In this document: piece after piece, positions 47,515 through 59,192 of the stretch | How positions within the stretch are numbered: the first letter of the stretch is position 1 | Layout of the letters: each line of letters starts with the position of its first letter | Assembly: GCA_037043235.1 (NCBI GenBank) | Contig: JAWRVZ010000153.1 | Coordinates: forward strand, 1,110,001 to 1,174,000 | Length of the DNA: 64,000 nucleotides | DNA from: Rhodeus uyekii | Lineage: Eukaryota; Chordata; Actinopteri; Cypriniformes; Acheilognathidae | Direction of reading: 5' to 3' | Notes under the pieces: model-generated | What the model saw: the letters and a program-made list of their open reading frames with translations, nothing else | Told to the model about the DNA's origin: nothing | Databases searched by the model: none | Position numbers and translations under genes: made by a program

Positions 47515-47992
47515 TGAAACAGATCAAGTAAGGAGGACTATTTTAATTAAAAAACTAAACAAACACACAAAAGAAGTGTTTCCCAGAGGGGGAAAAGCAT
47601 AAATTGACATGGAAATGACAGCCAACATAGACAACGTTGAACAAAACAATGACAACACTGGACAAAAAAAAAAAAAAACACAAAAGGAATTTAATAGACA
47701 CAGGAGGAAGGGTAACGAGCAGAAACAGCTGGGAACAATCAAGGATAAGATGGGCGGGGTTACAATCATGACGAGATACGAACATGCAGCCAATGCAGAT
47801 GCACATCACCGCGTGTTCACATGAACTTGACGAGACAGCACGCAGTTAGTAAACACACCAACTGCGTGCAAGACGAACAGCATGAAGGCACACAGATACG
47901 AGACACAGCACTGTAAACACGATGAGGGAGCAGTGTCAGAGCTCTGTCGACCAAACACCTGAAACCTATTCCGAAGTGACAGGACCCTGACA
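47515..47992 (-). mobile_element. solo LTR nested in integrase
   Basis: The 478-bp insert begins TGAAACAG and ends CCCTGACA, with the exact 5-bp duplication CCAGT (47510-47514, 47993-47997). On the minus strand it shares 'tgtcagggtcctgtcactt' and 'cagagctctgacactg' with the LTR at 41554. One terminus has drifted from TGTCA. Confidence 0.85.
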
Positions 47993-47997
47993 CCAGT

Positions 47998-48620
47998 AGA
48001 GTATTTCAACCACACTCTGTTAGGAATGCTCGTTACTTTGACAGCATATGAAAAGACTTTGGTAAACCACTTATTCATGCTTGTAATTGCACAAAGCAAG
48101 GACAATACAAGGAGACTACAGGATTCACGCCGTATGAGCTTGTGTTTGAAAGACAACCAAGATTGCAAGTAGACTTGATTTTCAACACCTCTGTGAACTA
48201 ATCCAATCCCAAGTTTCATTCACAGTATGTGCAGTCATTGAAAGCTCACCTTCAGGAAAGCTACAAACTAGCTCAGAAAAATGCAGCCAAGAGCGCAGAA
48301 TGAAATAAATTCCGTTCTGACTGGAGAGTTACTGAGTCATTTCTTGAGAAAGGCGAAGGTGTGCTAGTCAGGACATGAGGCTTTGTAGAAAACATCAAAT
48401 GGCTGACAGGTGGGACCCTGTCATGCACATTGTAATGGGTCGTACTGGAGAACTACCTGTCTTTACAGTAAGACCTAAGAGACAAGAAGGTCCCCTAAGA
48501 TCACTCCACAGAGATTTTCTGCTAACTTGTGGTTTTTTATCTTCACCTGCTAATGATGAGATTAATGTGGCAAAACCTCAGAGAAAATGGGTAACCAAAG
48601 GCGAGATGTGGAAAATGAAG
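47998..48620 (+). pseudogene. old gypsy-like pol: integrase C-terminal part
   Basis: Resumes the integrase after the solo LTR: a FNHTLLGML-like reading, then TGFTPYELVFERQPRLQ, and further on RSDWRVTESFLEKGEGVLVR. Several stops. Confidence 0.7.
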
Positions 48621-48629
48621 AGTGAGTTG

Positions 48630-49118
48630 CCCAATGAGTCAGGACTGAGCCTGGTTTATACCTGGATGGGAAACCTCCTTGGAAAAACTAGGTTGCTGTT
48701 GGAAGAGGTGTTAGTGAGGCCAGCAGGGGATGCTCACCCTGTGGTCTCTGTGGGTTCTAATGCCCCAGTATAGTGACGGGGACACTGTACTGTAACAAGC
48801 ACCATCCTTTGGATGAGACGTTAAACCAAGGTACTGACTCTCTGTGGTCATTAAAAAAAAATCTCAGGATGTCCTTTGTAAAGAGTAGGGTTTTAACCCT
48901 GGCATCATGGTCAAATTTGCCCAATGGCCTTGGTCCATCACGCACTCCTAATCATCCCCATATATACTGATTGGTTTAATTGCTCTGCCTCCTCTCCACC
49001 ATTAAGCTGGTGTGTGGTGAGCGTTCTGGCACAATATGGTTGCCATTGCATCATCCCCCTTCCTGGTAAAGCGCTTTGAGTGTGTGAAAGCAATCTATAA
49101 ATGTAACCAATTATTATT
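48630..49118 (+). mobile_element. SINE3-type retroposon with 5S rRNA-derived head
   Basis: The 5' part 'gcctggtttatacctggatgg' (in part) and 'gaaacctccttgg' corresponds to the 3' half of 5S rRNA, the internal-promoter source of SINE3. The body has 'gatgagacgttaaacca', and the tail 'aaagcgctttgagtgtgtg' ends in ATT repeats. It is degenerate and 5'-truncated. The 3' part matches 21945-22110. Confidence 0.8.
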
Positions 49119-49570
49119 ATTGGAGAGATACAACAGTAATGATGAGGATGACTATATACCTCAAATGTCTGATGTGCCAGCTATTACCACAAAAAGGATC
49201 ATCAAGGAGTACAACATTGTGAGGAGCTCTAAACAGCTTTCTCTTGACTCAAACGCTGACATCCAAATCTCACCTGACTCAACAAGTGTCTCAAGCAATG
49301 CTTCAGAAGGCGTGAATGCAGGAAATGTGTCAAGAAGAAATTATCACCCTGAAACTGAATACTCACCTGATACCCAGTGCTTACTTGAAGCTGAATCTTC
49401 ATCCTGTAATGCAGAACTTGAAAATGAAAACCTAAGAGAAATACAACTCACCTCGAGTAAAAAAGAAATCTCTGGATGCCCTTGGTTTGAACAAACCAAA
49501 CAAAGAACTTGAAACACATGCAGTACAAATTGAGGAAAATTTACCTGATACTCCACCACACAGTACACTA
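49119..49570 (+). pseudogene. old gypsy-like pol: C-terminal acidic tail
   Basis: A frame open to 49512 with acidic, Ser-rich composition (NDEDDYIPQMSDVPAITTKR). It continues past the Tc1 insertion at 51103-51200 (ESTEFEEETDQDESEKEG). Assigned by position; no domain is recognised. Confidence 0.5.
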
Positions 49571-51102
49571 CAGGGAGTGCAGAATTATTAGGCAAGTTGA
49601 ATTTTTGAGGATTAATTTTATTATTGAACAACAACCATGTTCTCACTGAACACAAAAAACTCATTAATATCAAAGCTGAATATTTTTGTATCAATATTTT
49701 AAGTAGTTTTTAGTTTTAGCTATTTTAGGGGGATATCTGTGTGTGCAGGTGACTATTACTGTGCATAATTATTAGGCAACTTAACAAAAAACAAATTTAT
49801 ACCCATTTCAATTATTTATTTTTACCAGTAAAAACAAATATAACATCTCAACATTCACAAATATACATTTCTGACATTCAAAAACCAAACAAAAACAAAT
49901 CAGTGACCAATATAGCCACCTTTCTTTGCAAGAACACTCAAAAGCCTGCCATCCATGGATTCTGTCAGTGTTTTGATCTGTTCACCATCAACATTGTGTG
50001 CAGCAGCAACCACAGCCTCCCAGACACTGTTCAGAGAGGTGTACTGTTTTCCCTCCTTGTAAATCGCACATTTGATGATGGACCACAGGTTCTCAATGGG
50101 GTTCAGATCAGGTGAACAAGGAGGCCATATCATTAGATTTTCTTCTTTTATACCCTTTCTTGCCAGCCACGCTGTGGAGTACTTGGACACGTGTGATGGA
50201 GCATTGTCCTGCATGAAAATCATGTTTTTCTTGAAGGATGCAGACTTCTTCCTGTACCACTGCTTGAAGAAGGTGTCTTCCAGAAACTGGCAGTAGGACT
50301 GGGAGTTGAGCTTGACTCCATCCTCAACCCGAAAAGGCCCACACCAGCCCAAACCAGTACTCCACCTCCACCTTGCTGGCGTCTGAGTCGGACTGGAGCT
50401 CTCTGCCCTTTACCAATCCAGCCACGGGCCCATCAAGACTCACTCTCATTTCATCAGTCCATAAAACCTTAGAAAAATCAGTCTTGAGATATTTCTTGGC
50501 CCAGTCTTGACGTTTCAGCTTGTGTGTCTTGTTCAGTGGTGGTCGACTTTCTGCCTTTCTTACCTTGGCCATGTCTCTGAGTATTGCACACCTTGTGCTT
50601 TTGGGCACTCCAGTGATGTTGCAGCTCTGAAATATGGCCAAACTGGTGGCAAGTGGCATCTTGGCAGCTGCATGCTTGACTTTTCTCAGTTCACGGGCAG
50701 TTATTTTGCGCCTTGGTTTTTCCGCACGCTTCTTGCGACCCTGTTGACTATTTTGAATGAAACGCTTGATTGTTCGATGATCACGCTTCAGAAGCTTGGC
50801 TATTTTAAGACTGCTGCATCCCTCTGCAATATATCTCACTATTTTTGACTTTTCTGAGCCTGTCAAGTCCTTCTTTTGACCCATTTTGCCAAAGGAAAGG
50901 AAGCTGCCTAATAATTATGCACACCTGATACAGGGTGTTGATGTCATTAGACCACACCCCTTCTCATTACAGAGATGCACATCACCTAATATGCTTAATT
51001 GGTAGTAGGCTTTCCAGCCTATACAGCTTAGAGTAAGACAACATGCATAACGAGGATGATGTGGTCAAAATACTCATTTGCCTAATAATTCTGCACTCCC
51101 TG
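49571..51102 (-). mobile_element. Tc1-like transposon with IR/DR ends
   Basis: Perfect outer inverted repeats of about 25 bp starting CAGGGAGTGCAGAATTATTA, with TA on both sides (49569-49570, 51103-51104). A second related repeat ('gcataattattaggcaac') lies about 190 bp inside each end, giving the IR/DR arrangement of Sleeping Beauty-type elements. 1532 bp. Confidence 0.93.
49900..50884 (-). pseudogene. nearly complete Tc1 transposase, frameshifted
   Basis: The N-terminal frame (50884 to 50324) starts MGQKKDLTGSEKSKIVRYIA, with helix-turn-helix DNA-binding segments and the first catalytic Asp in VLWTDEMRV. The C-terminal frame (50352 to 49900) has MQDNAPSH (second Asp) and SPDLNPIENLWS (Glu), a DD34E-type triad. 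The two frames overlap near 50324-50400, so one or a few small indels separate this from an open gene. Confidence 0.88.
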
Positions 51103-52480
51103 TAGAATCCACTGAATTTGAGGAAGAAACAGATCAAGATGAAAGCGAGAAGGAAGGTTATCTAAGAAGATTTAAAAAAGGGAAGCAGAAGTGAAAAAGA
51201 CTGACTTATTCAGAGTTGGGAAACCCAATGACATCCATAATTCAGTATTTTGAATTGCAGAACAACCCAGATAAATTAGACATTTCAAACCCTAACCCTT
51301 CTGTTACAACCATGCAAAGAGACTTGCATAGATTTAAGAAGGAAGAGTGTATCACACATCAAAATTGAACTAAAAATAACAAAGATATAAATTGCAATAA
51401 TTATAATACCAACTAAACAACTGAAGATATGCAACAGTGTGTTCAATTCAAGTCATTGTATTATTAAAAAGAAGAAACAATAATTAATGTCTAAATACAG
51501 GAAAGGTGACATGTTTTGTTCAAGACCACTTCTGGCATACCTGATTCATGATGTCATCATTCTTCTGTGCATTCGCTTTGAGCTCTGGAAAAGCGATATA
51601 TAAATGTAACATTTCTTCTTTCTTCTTCTTCTTTATTCACTCGATCTATTCTATTGCGTTTTACAAGACAATCACGCTAAAGCGTTCCCATAGTTAGTGT
51701 CACAACTCAGTGTCTCGTTCTCTCTTAAGGGAACAAAGCATTAATAGTTTATTGTGCAACATCAAAAGCTATCTGGGGAGCTGTGGAGATGAAACTGATT
51801 TATTAAGATATTATAATGTTTAGATGAAGAAGTGGTAGTTATTCTATGTTTTTAACAAGGAGTTGGTTTTGCAGCTTTGGCTAAATGATCTACACAAGAC
51901 TAGATAATGATCTGAGATGTCATCGCTTTGATGCAGAATTTCAATGGTATCAACATTGATTCCATGTGACAATATTAGAAACAAAACTAGGATTATGACA
52001 ATAAAATGTTTGTAAATGCCATTGCTAATGTGTCTCTTTCATTTTCTACATGGATATTAAAATCAACAACAATTAAGACTTCATCTGAAGCCCATAATTA
52101 CTCTGATAGAAACTTGGCAAAATCTTTGAAAATCTTTGGCCTGTATACAGTAGCCAGCACAGATTATGTAAGCAGGCATTATGTCTCATCATGTTTCACC
52201 CAAGTTTCACCTGCTTTATTAATAACTAACCTTGTCAAGTCCTGTCAGGTGTTCCCATGTGTTTATCTTGGGTTGGTGTTGTGCACGCGTATGGATGTTA
52301 TCGCCATGTTCCGTGTCTTTGCTTATTCCAAGCATTTTGCAAAAGTGTGGCATTTTCTTTATATTTAAAGTCTTTTATTTTTGTCATCAAGACTGTTTTC
52401 GTTGAAACCTGTTCCCCTTGTCTTTCTGCTCCGCATCGCACACACCCGGTTGCGTAACATTATCACTTAAAGTAGATGGC
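51103..52480. other. end of the old relic, then unassigned sequence
   Basis: The acidic tail fades by about 51230. A short SINE/LINE-like tail ('agcgatatataaatgtaac') is at 51593-51611. Nothing else recognised. Confidence 0.45.
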
Positions 52481-52908
52481 ACTATCACTTCACAATAAGT
52501 ATATTTCACGAGTTCACACTTACCAATGATTCAGGAGCAGTGAAGGTATGCGTATTTGGTGTGCTGTCCGAGGAGAGGGATCCGAGCTCGGTATTTGGCC
52601 TGAACCTGGAGCACTCCCCCAAAAATTGCAAAGTCCAGTCGGACAGCCGCTAGGAAGGAGTTGGTGACCCCCAAAAATTTAGCGGTGAAGCTGTTTGTTG
52701 AAGAGTTTGTTGTTTATGTTATCCGAAAGGAAGAGTATCACTGAAAGTTGGTTGTAGATGGCTTGAGGAACAGAGGTTTGCTTTGCATTGGAGATGTTCT
52801 TGTTCGACTTGTAGCAAGAAGGCGAGTTCGTTGGAGACCTAGTTCCTGGGAGTATAGGGGTACCTCTGTGGAAGCAGGGGGCGCTTATCAGGATACTAGC
52901 TGATGTCA

Positions 52909-53440
52909 TCAAGTCTTTGGAGCCTCTCCGGCTAGACTCCGCGGTCTTGGGAATTCAAGAGAATTGGCTCCTGCTGTTGCGGCAGTAGATAATTTGAGAG
53001 AACTGGCTCCTGCGGGAGAGTCACTGCTGCGGTAGTGGAGTAATTTCCCCTTAGTTCTGGCTTCTTTGGGGGTGTGGTAATGTCGTTGCTGTGGTGATGA
53101 AAGGGTTTCAGGACTGGGCTCCTGGGGTAGCGTTGCTGCTGCAGTGGTTGAAAATTTTGAGAGAACTGGCTCCTGCGGGAGTGTCACTGCTGTGGCAGTG
53201 GAGTAATTTCCCCTTAGGCTGACTCCTGCGGGAGTGTGGGGGAAGATCATTGCTGCGGCAATGGAAGCGAGTTCGGAGCAGAGCTCCTCCGGGAGCCTCA
53301 CTGCTGCGGAAGTGGAGTAATTTCCCCTTAAGCAGACTTCTGCTGGAGTGGGGGGGAACATCATTGCTATGGTGATGGAAGCAAGTTCAGAACTGAGCTC
53401 CTGCAGGAGCCTCACTGCTGCATCAGTGGAATAATTTGGA
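52909..53440 (-). repeat. degenerate tandem repeat with a long minus-strand ORF
   Basis: Units of about 125-130 bp recur ('ggagtaatttccccttag', 'cactgctgcgg', 'gagctcctgc'). On the minus strand a 168-residue frame (52909-53415) keeps the repeat as protein: SELASI..AM.FP.TPA..LRGNYST appears twice almost intact. No known domain. It may be part of an uncharacterised retroelement. Confidence 0.6.
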
Positions 53441-55069
53441 AAGCTGGAAAACTGCGGTGCGCTACTTAACGCTTGAAGATCTGATCTTGCAAGGGAGAGA
53501 GATGAAGATTTAGGGAGCGAAGATTTGAGGCATTTTGAAGGTAGAGTGGATTTAGAGATGGTGCAGCTGACTGGAACGAGATCTGTATTCTAGTTAGTTT
53601 TGCTTTGGTTGTTCTCCTTTCACTATTGATGCAAGTGCTGAGGTGTCGTAGGAAGTTGAGTAAGAAAATGGCAGATGTCTTGATGGTGGAGGTGAGTGTA
53701 AGCCTCGGCGTCATAGGGTGCGATGACCGCGTGGTGATGTTGGAAGCTCAGTTGCAGTGTTTTGTTGAGCTTGGGAGCTCCTTTCATCAGTGGGATACGG
53801 CGAAGGAACTTGAGAGAGGAAGTTTTCATCATCAAACAGGTACATCTCAATCTTGGACATTGTGACGATAAGGCAGGGCATCACATGATCACCTACTAAA
53901 TTAAATTGGCACTAAGCCAGAGAAAGCGCTCAACACTTGTTGCTATTCAGTGTTTTCAATCTCTTGAAGATTATTTACAGACATCTAAATATATACGCAA
54001 GTAATAACAAAACACCACTATGGTTTGTAAAATACGCTGATTTACATAAAGTAAATAACCTTTCAATTATAAAATTGACAGGGAGTTTAATTTATATCAG
54101 ATACATGTTGCATGTTTAATGACTAAACACACTTACCTGTTTCAGCAATTCGGAATTTCAAAATTGATGAAAGTTCACAAACTTATTGGCTTTAAATAGA
54201 CATAGATCATAGATTTAAATTGATCATTCAAATATCATAGACTTATAAGACTTATCATAGACTTAAAGGATTGAAGACCGTGAAGGCAGTGAATTACTTT
54301 GAAATAAGAAGTGCATTTGGTTTCTTTTCCAGAGAGTCCGTCCACTTAATCGGTGATTAAGCTGAATCATCCAGGCAGTGTTGGCAATGAGTTCTTGATT
54401 CTTGTGTGGGCGGCTGAGCGCGCGATCAGACTGTAATGAGAGCGATCTAGAAGCAGCGCGTGCAATCGGGCTGTACTGCACGCGATCTGACTTCGGTGCG
54501 CGCTACTGCTTGAGCTGCGAGGTGGCAGCGCGTTAGTTTAAAACAATCAATTTCAGATGTGGATTCCCCGAAACAGTAGCATCGAGATGGCACAAACTGC
54601 TCGTGATTTAGCGTTGCTGAAATCAGAGCGCAGGGAAGGATTACAGCTGCTCTTGCTTGTGTGAGCTGACGGAGCGAGTGTGTGAGCTGAAACTACAGCG
54701 CGGTTTGATGAGGGCTCGCGGTGGCGGCCTGGCGCTGGTGGAAAGCCCACTCCTTGCGGGAAGAGGGCGGCATTGCTTGAGACTCAAGCTGCTGCTCAAC
54801 GAGCTTTATGAATGCGGATGTTTCGCTTGCGGTGGCGAGAACAGGCCTCGCGCCTCACTGTACGTTTGCTTGTTTGTTGCTTGGGATCCGTTTGTTTGGT
54901 CTGGCACCCCTGATGAAATGCCGAGGGTGATATAATATAGTCATCATGGTGTTAGGCGGATGAGAATTGCTCCTAATTCCGGAGATTTTCGTAGAATATC
55001 CATCTAACGTGTAGAGCTCGATTCCGGCTCTATCATGACCGACCGGCGGGCGGAAATCGATCGAGCCAT
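53441..55069. other. unassigned region with a CpG-rich core
   Basis: Sequence from about 54400 to 54850 is far richer in CG dinucleotides than the surroundings (for example 'gagcgcgcgatcag'). No exon or domain was recognised. It could be an LTR or promoter-like part of an unknown element. Confidence 0.4.
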
Positions 55070-55125
55070 ATGCAGCCATCAAAAGAGCCATATATGGCTC
55101 GCGAGCCATAGGTTCCCAAACCCTG
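55070..55125. repeat. hAT-like terminus
   Basis: 'gagccatatatggctcgcga' then 'gccataggttcccaaaccctg' resembles the end of a hAT element. The opposite end was not located. Confidence 0.4.
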
Positions 55126-55167
55126 CTTCAGACTGTCTGCTCTTGTGTGGAAAATTACTATTTTTTT

Positions 55168-55187
55168 CTTTCTTTCTTTCTTTCTTA
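55168..55187. repeat. (TTTC)n microsatellite
   Basis: Short TTTC run. Confidence 0.8.
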
Positions 55188-55224
55188 GTCAATCAGAATC
55201 ATTTAACCTTCAGCACTGACGTAT

Positions 55225-57825
55225 TTAGTAGCCTGTGTTAGAGTATAATTGCTGTAACAATGTTATAGAAACGCCTACAAACTTCTTGTGAGACTTGAAG
55301 CTGGCATCTGCTGATGAAACTGGGAGTCGAGGATTGTGGTGACACGGTAGATGTGTTGGTCCGCCGGGTCCACCAAAGGGTCCACCGGGTCCACCGCACG
55401 TCTGCACCAGACTCTGTGGAGGAAGGGAGATGGAAGGTGAGATGCGATACTGTGGTGGCAACTGTAACCTGTAGGTGACCTCGTTGACCTGCCTCAGAAT
55501 CTTAAAGGGACCAATATAGCCGGGACTCAGCTTGCGGCTGGGCAGCCGTAGGCGCATGTCTTGGGTTGATAACCATACCAACTGGCCGGGATGGTATCTA
55601 GGGGTTGGTCCCCGACAACGGTCAGCCTGAGTCTTCTGCCTACGGACTGCCCGTTGCAGATGGACGTGTGCTGAGTCCCACACCCTCTCGCTCTCCTGAA
55701 ACCAATGATGGACAGCTGGAACATCTGTGGGCTCTACAGACCAAGGGAACAGTGGGGGTTGGAAACCTAGAATACATTGAAAGGGGGTGAGATGAGTGGA
55801 TTCTTGACGAAGTGAGTTTTGTGCATACTCAGCCCATGGAAGGAAGCGGTTCCAGCTGTCCTGGCGACAACCACAGTAGGCTCGGAGGTATCTCCCAATT
55901 TCCTGTATCTTCTGCTCAGTCTGGCCGTTGGATTGGGGGTGATATCCAGAGGAGAGACCCGTGAGATGAATTGTGGGCCCCTGTCAGAGACAATGTCTTC
56001 GGGGAGGCCGTAGTTTCGAAAGACGTGGTGGAATAGGGCCTCCGCTGTTTCTAGTGCCGTGGGAAGTCCTGACAGGGGAATGAGTTTGCATCCTTTTGAG
56101 AAGCGGTCGACGACAACTAGGATACAGGTGTGACCATCGGAGGGAGGGAGATCAGTGAGGAAATCAATACCAAGATGTGACCAGGGACGGCGTGGGATGG
56201 GTAAGGGGACCAGCTTGCCTTCAAGGAGGTGACGGGGAGTGTTGGTGGTGGCACAGACTGAGCATCCACGAACGAAGCGGGAGATGTCCCGAGCCATACT
56301 GGGCCACCAGTAGCGTCCTTGAATGAGCGAGAGGGTACGCTGGCTGCCTGGGTGTCCAGAGCCCGGAGAGGAATGTGCCTGGTCCATGAGGGACGGTCGA
56401 AGACTTGCTGGAACATAGGTCCGCCCCTCAGGACATCCCGGCGGAACTGGGTCATCGTGAGTTGCGGCGGCGATACGTTGATCGAGGGACCACTGAATGG
56501 GACTGACAATGACGGCTAGAGGAAGGATGGGTTCAGGTTGTGCAGAGGGATGATCAGGTAAGAACTGGCGAGAGAGGGCGTCAGCTTTGATGTTTTTCTC
56601 TCCGGGGCGGTAGATTACAGAGAAGTCAAACCGGGTGAAAAACAGTGCCCATCTGGCCTGTCGTGGGTTGAGTCTTTTGGCCTCTCTCAAGTACTCCAAG
56701 TTTCGGTGGTCGGTGATGACCTGGAACGGGTGTTTGGCTCCCTCCAGCCAATGTCTCCACTCTTCCAACGCCAGCTTGATGGCAAGCAACTCACGATTCC
56801 CGATGTCGTAGTTGCGTTCCGCTGCGGACAGCTTCTTGGAGAAGAAAGCACATGGATGGAGTTGTGGAGGCTCACCCTGCCGCTGGGACAGTACGGCCCC
56901 TACCCCAACACTTGAATTGTCCACTTCCACGACGAATGGGATCTCTGGATCAGGATGAACGAGGGCAGGAGCCGTACTGAACGCTTCTTTGAGTTGGTGA
57001 AAGGCTTGTTGGGCTTCAGGGGTCCAGGACAGGGACTTGGGGCCACTTCGGAGCAGAGGGGTGCTGCCATGGTACTGAATCGATGGATGAACCGGCGAAT
57101 CCCAGGAAACTTTGGAGGTCTTTGATCGTGGTGGGTTGGGGCCAGCTCCGCACTGCTCGGACCTTCCCCTGGTCCATCTTGACGCCGCTCTTGTCCACGA
57201 TGTATCCGAGGAATTGCTTGGAGCTGCGGTGGAAATCGCATTTTTCAAGCTTCAGGTATAGATGGTGTTCACGGAGTCATTGGAGGACCTGCGCAACATG
57301 GTGGTGGTGATCTGTTATGTTAGGGGAGTAAACCAGGATGTCATCGATGTAGACTATTACAAATTTGTTGAGGAAATCACGGAGAATCTCATTCATGAAC
57401 CCTTGGAAAATTGCTGGAGCATTGGATAGTCCAAATGGCATGACTTTATACTCATAATGTCCGGATGGGGTGATGAAAGCTGTTTTCCATTCGTCGCCCT
57501 CTCTGATTCTGATGAGTTTATAGGCGCTGCGCAGGTCCAACTTGGTGAAATAGCGAGCTCCCCGCAGCTGCTCCAGAGTGGCAGGAACCAGGGGAAGTGG
57601 GTACCTGATCTTGACTGTTTGGTCATTGAGCTTACGATAGTCGTTGCATTTCCCCGCCTCACCAGCATAGGGTGCTGGTCGGGCCATGGGACTGGCTGAG
57701 GCAGTCAACGAAGAAAAACCCAGATGCATGATGTGCAGGCTTGGGTGAGATCGGTGAGTGGAAGCGATGCCGGTGACGGGGGAATCACCAGCTACTGCTT
57801 CGGCCTGACTGCTGGTCTGGTCTTC
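55225..57825 (-). pseudogene. gypsy gag-pol remnant
   Basis: Frames in order: 57858-57277 (gag start; RT with YRKLNDQTVKIRYPLPLVP, FTKLDLRSAY and the catalytic box YIDDILVYS), 57248-55767 (RNase H with ITDHRNLEYL; integrase zinc-binding region with CSVCATTNTPRHLLEGKL; core GIDFLTDLPPSDG and DRGPQF), and 55683-55225 (integrase C-terminus, LSPGYIGPFKILRQVNEVTY, proline/glycine-rich end). Frameshifts at about 57250 and 55930-55700 break it. The gag body and protease are deleted. Confidence 0.88.
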
Positions 57826-58191
57826 TGTCATGATAGACGAGGACACAGAAGTTAGCAATCAATACAGATTTATTGAAGTTAGGACACAAAACAGTGAACT
57901 GGTGAACAGGTGAAAACACAGGGAATGGTGAGAGTCTTAGCTTTAGTGGAGAACACGGAGAATGTCTTGGAGTCTTGGAATACGAGGAAACAGTCTCAAA
58001 GAAGCTGGGCGTAGCGCAGAGTAAAGATGCAGTCTGTGTAGCAAAAGCTGAGACCAGACACTGAGTGTGGGGTGAGGGCTGGTGATAAAGGGCTTCAGTG
58101 ATGGGAAACAGGTGCTCATTATTCAGGTGATTGGGAACGAGAGGGCAGAGCGTGGGATTCTGGTGCAGGGGGTGTGGCTGAGTCCATGACA
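57826..58191 (-). repeat. gypsy LTR
   Basis: 366 bp, TGTCATGATAGAC..CCATGACA. It directly precedes the gag start on the minus strand and is related to the solo LTR at 43921-44319. Confidence 0.75.
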
Positions 58192-58231
58192 GTTACGGTG
58201 AATATAAAAATAAATAAAAATAAATACTGGG

Positions 58232-58524
58232 TGTGGCGAGCAGGGCGGGGTCGAGGGACCGTGAGAGCGTCACGAGAGCCGGTGGCGTGATGGATAATGA
58301 GCGACACCTGCGAGCCACCGGTGTCTCTCGATTCTCACGGAGACAGTGAAAGCGAGAGAGGACCAGGCCTGGATTTATGTTATGTTTTGTGTGGGCGGCG
58401 GTCGACCGCGAGGGGCCGCCGCCATTACTTTCGTTTTGTATTGATGGTTTATTTTGGAATTAAAGTCTGGTAAATGTCTGCCGGTTCCCGCCTCCTTCCT
58501 CCTTGAACGTTCAACATTGTTACA
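58232..58524. mobile_element. solo LTR, second family
   Basis: TGTGGCGAGC..TTGTTACA, 293 bp, with the exact 5-bp duplication CTGGG (58227-58231 and 58525-58529). A TTAAAG-type poly(A) motif lies near 58463. Orientation is probably plus. Confidence 0.75.
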
Positions 58525-58631
58525 CTGGGATATTAATAAAAGCTGCATGACTAAATGACTGTTTTTAAAAAACAATGCAATTTAATGTATATTGTCTCTA
58601 TGATTATTTACATTAGCCGTGTGACAATATC

Positions 58632-59035
58632 TGTCAGGGTTCTGTCACTCCAGTTTGGGTTTCTAGTGTGTTGGTTGACAGAGTTCTGATACTGCCCCTT
58701 TGTTGTGTCTTGTGATTGTAAACCCCTCCCATCTTGTTCCATCATTCCCCTTAATTTATCCCAGCTGTTTCTGCTCGTTACCTTTCCTCATGTGTGCCCT
58801 ATTTGATCCCGGTGTGTTTGCTGTCCTGTGTCGCGTCGTTGTTGCTCCATGTCTGTGCTGGTTGTGTCCCGATTCCTTGGTCCCCGTAAATCCATTTCAT
58901 CTGGTTGGTTTGTGTTTGTTTTTAGTGTCTAGTTATTGTGTTTAGTTATGTTTTCCCCCTAGTGGGTTTTTGTTATTCTAAAATAAATCCTATATCTTCC
59001 CCTGCGCTTGAGTCCTCCCTGAACGTTTCGTGACA
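58632..59035 (+). mobile_element. solo LTR of the 41554 family
   Basis: 404 bp beginning TGTCAGGGTTCTGTCACT and ending TTTCGTGACA, clearly related to the 420-bp LTRs at 41554 and 43072 but diverged. Exact 5-bp duplication ATATC (58627-58631 and 59036-59040). No interior sequence remains. Confidence 0.9.
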
Positions 59036-59192
59036 ATATCTCTCTAATATCTCTCTAACTAACGTCTCTGAGGCATGATAAAACATAGTAAGCCTTGTCA
59101 ATAAAGAAAAAAAAAGTGATTCAAACAATGAGACTAACCGTGTTGACCTTATATATAAAACAGTGATTAATTTCCTGATTAATATACAAATA

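Larger units (their letters stand above)
55225..58191 (-). mobile_element. gypsy-type LTR retrotransposon, deleted
   Basis: Read on the minus strand: 5' LTR (58191 to 57826), a few gag residues (MTEDQTSSQAEAVAGDS) joined by deletion to reverse transcriptase, then RNase H, integrase and a C-terminal region ending near 55235. The 3' LTR is missing at the left end and no duplication was found, so the element is 3'-truncated as well as internally deleted. Confidence 0.85.

Noticed and set aside
50507..50848. Plus-strand 113-residue ORF
   Set aside because: Antisense shadow of the Tc1 transposase.
52480..54940. Possible endogenous retrovirus
   Set aside because: No gag, pol or env motif and no paired LTRs could be found, so no such claim is made.
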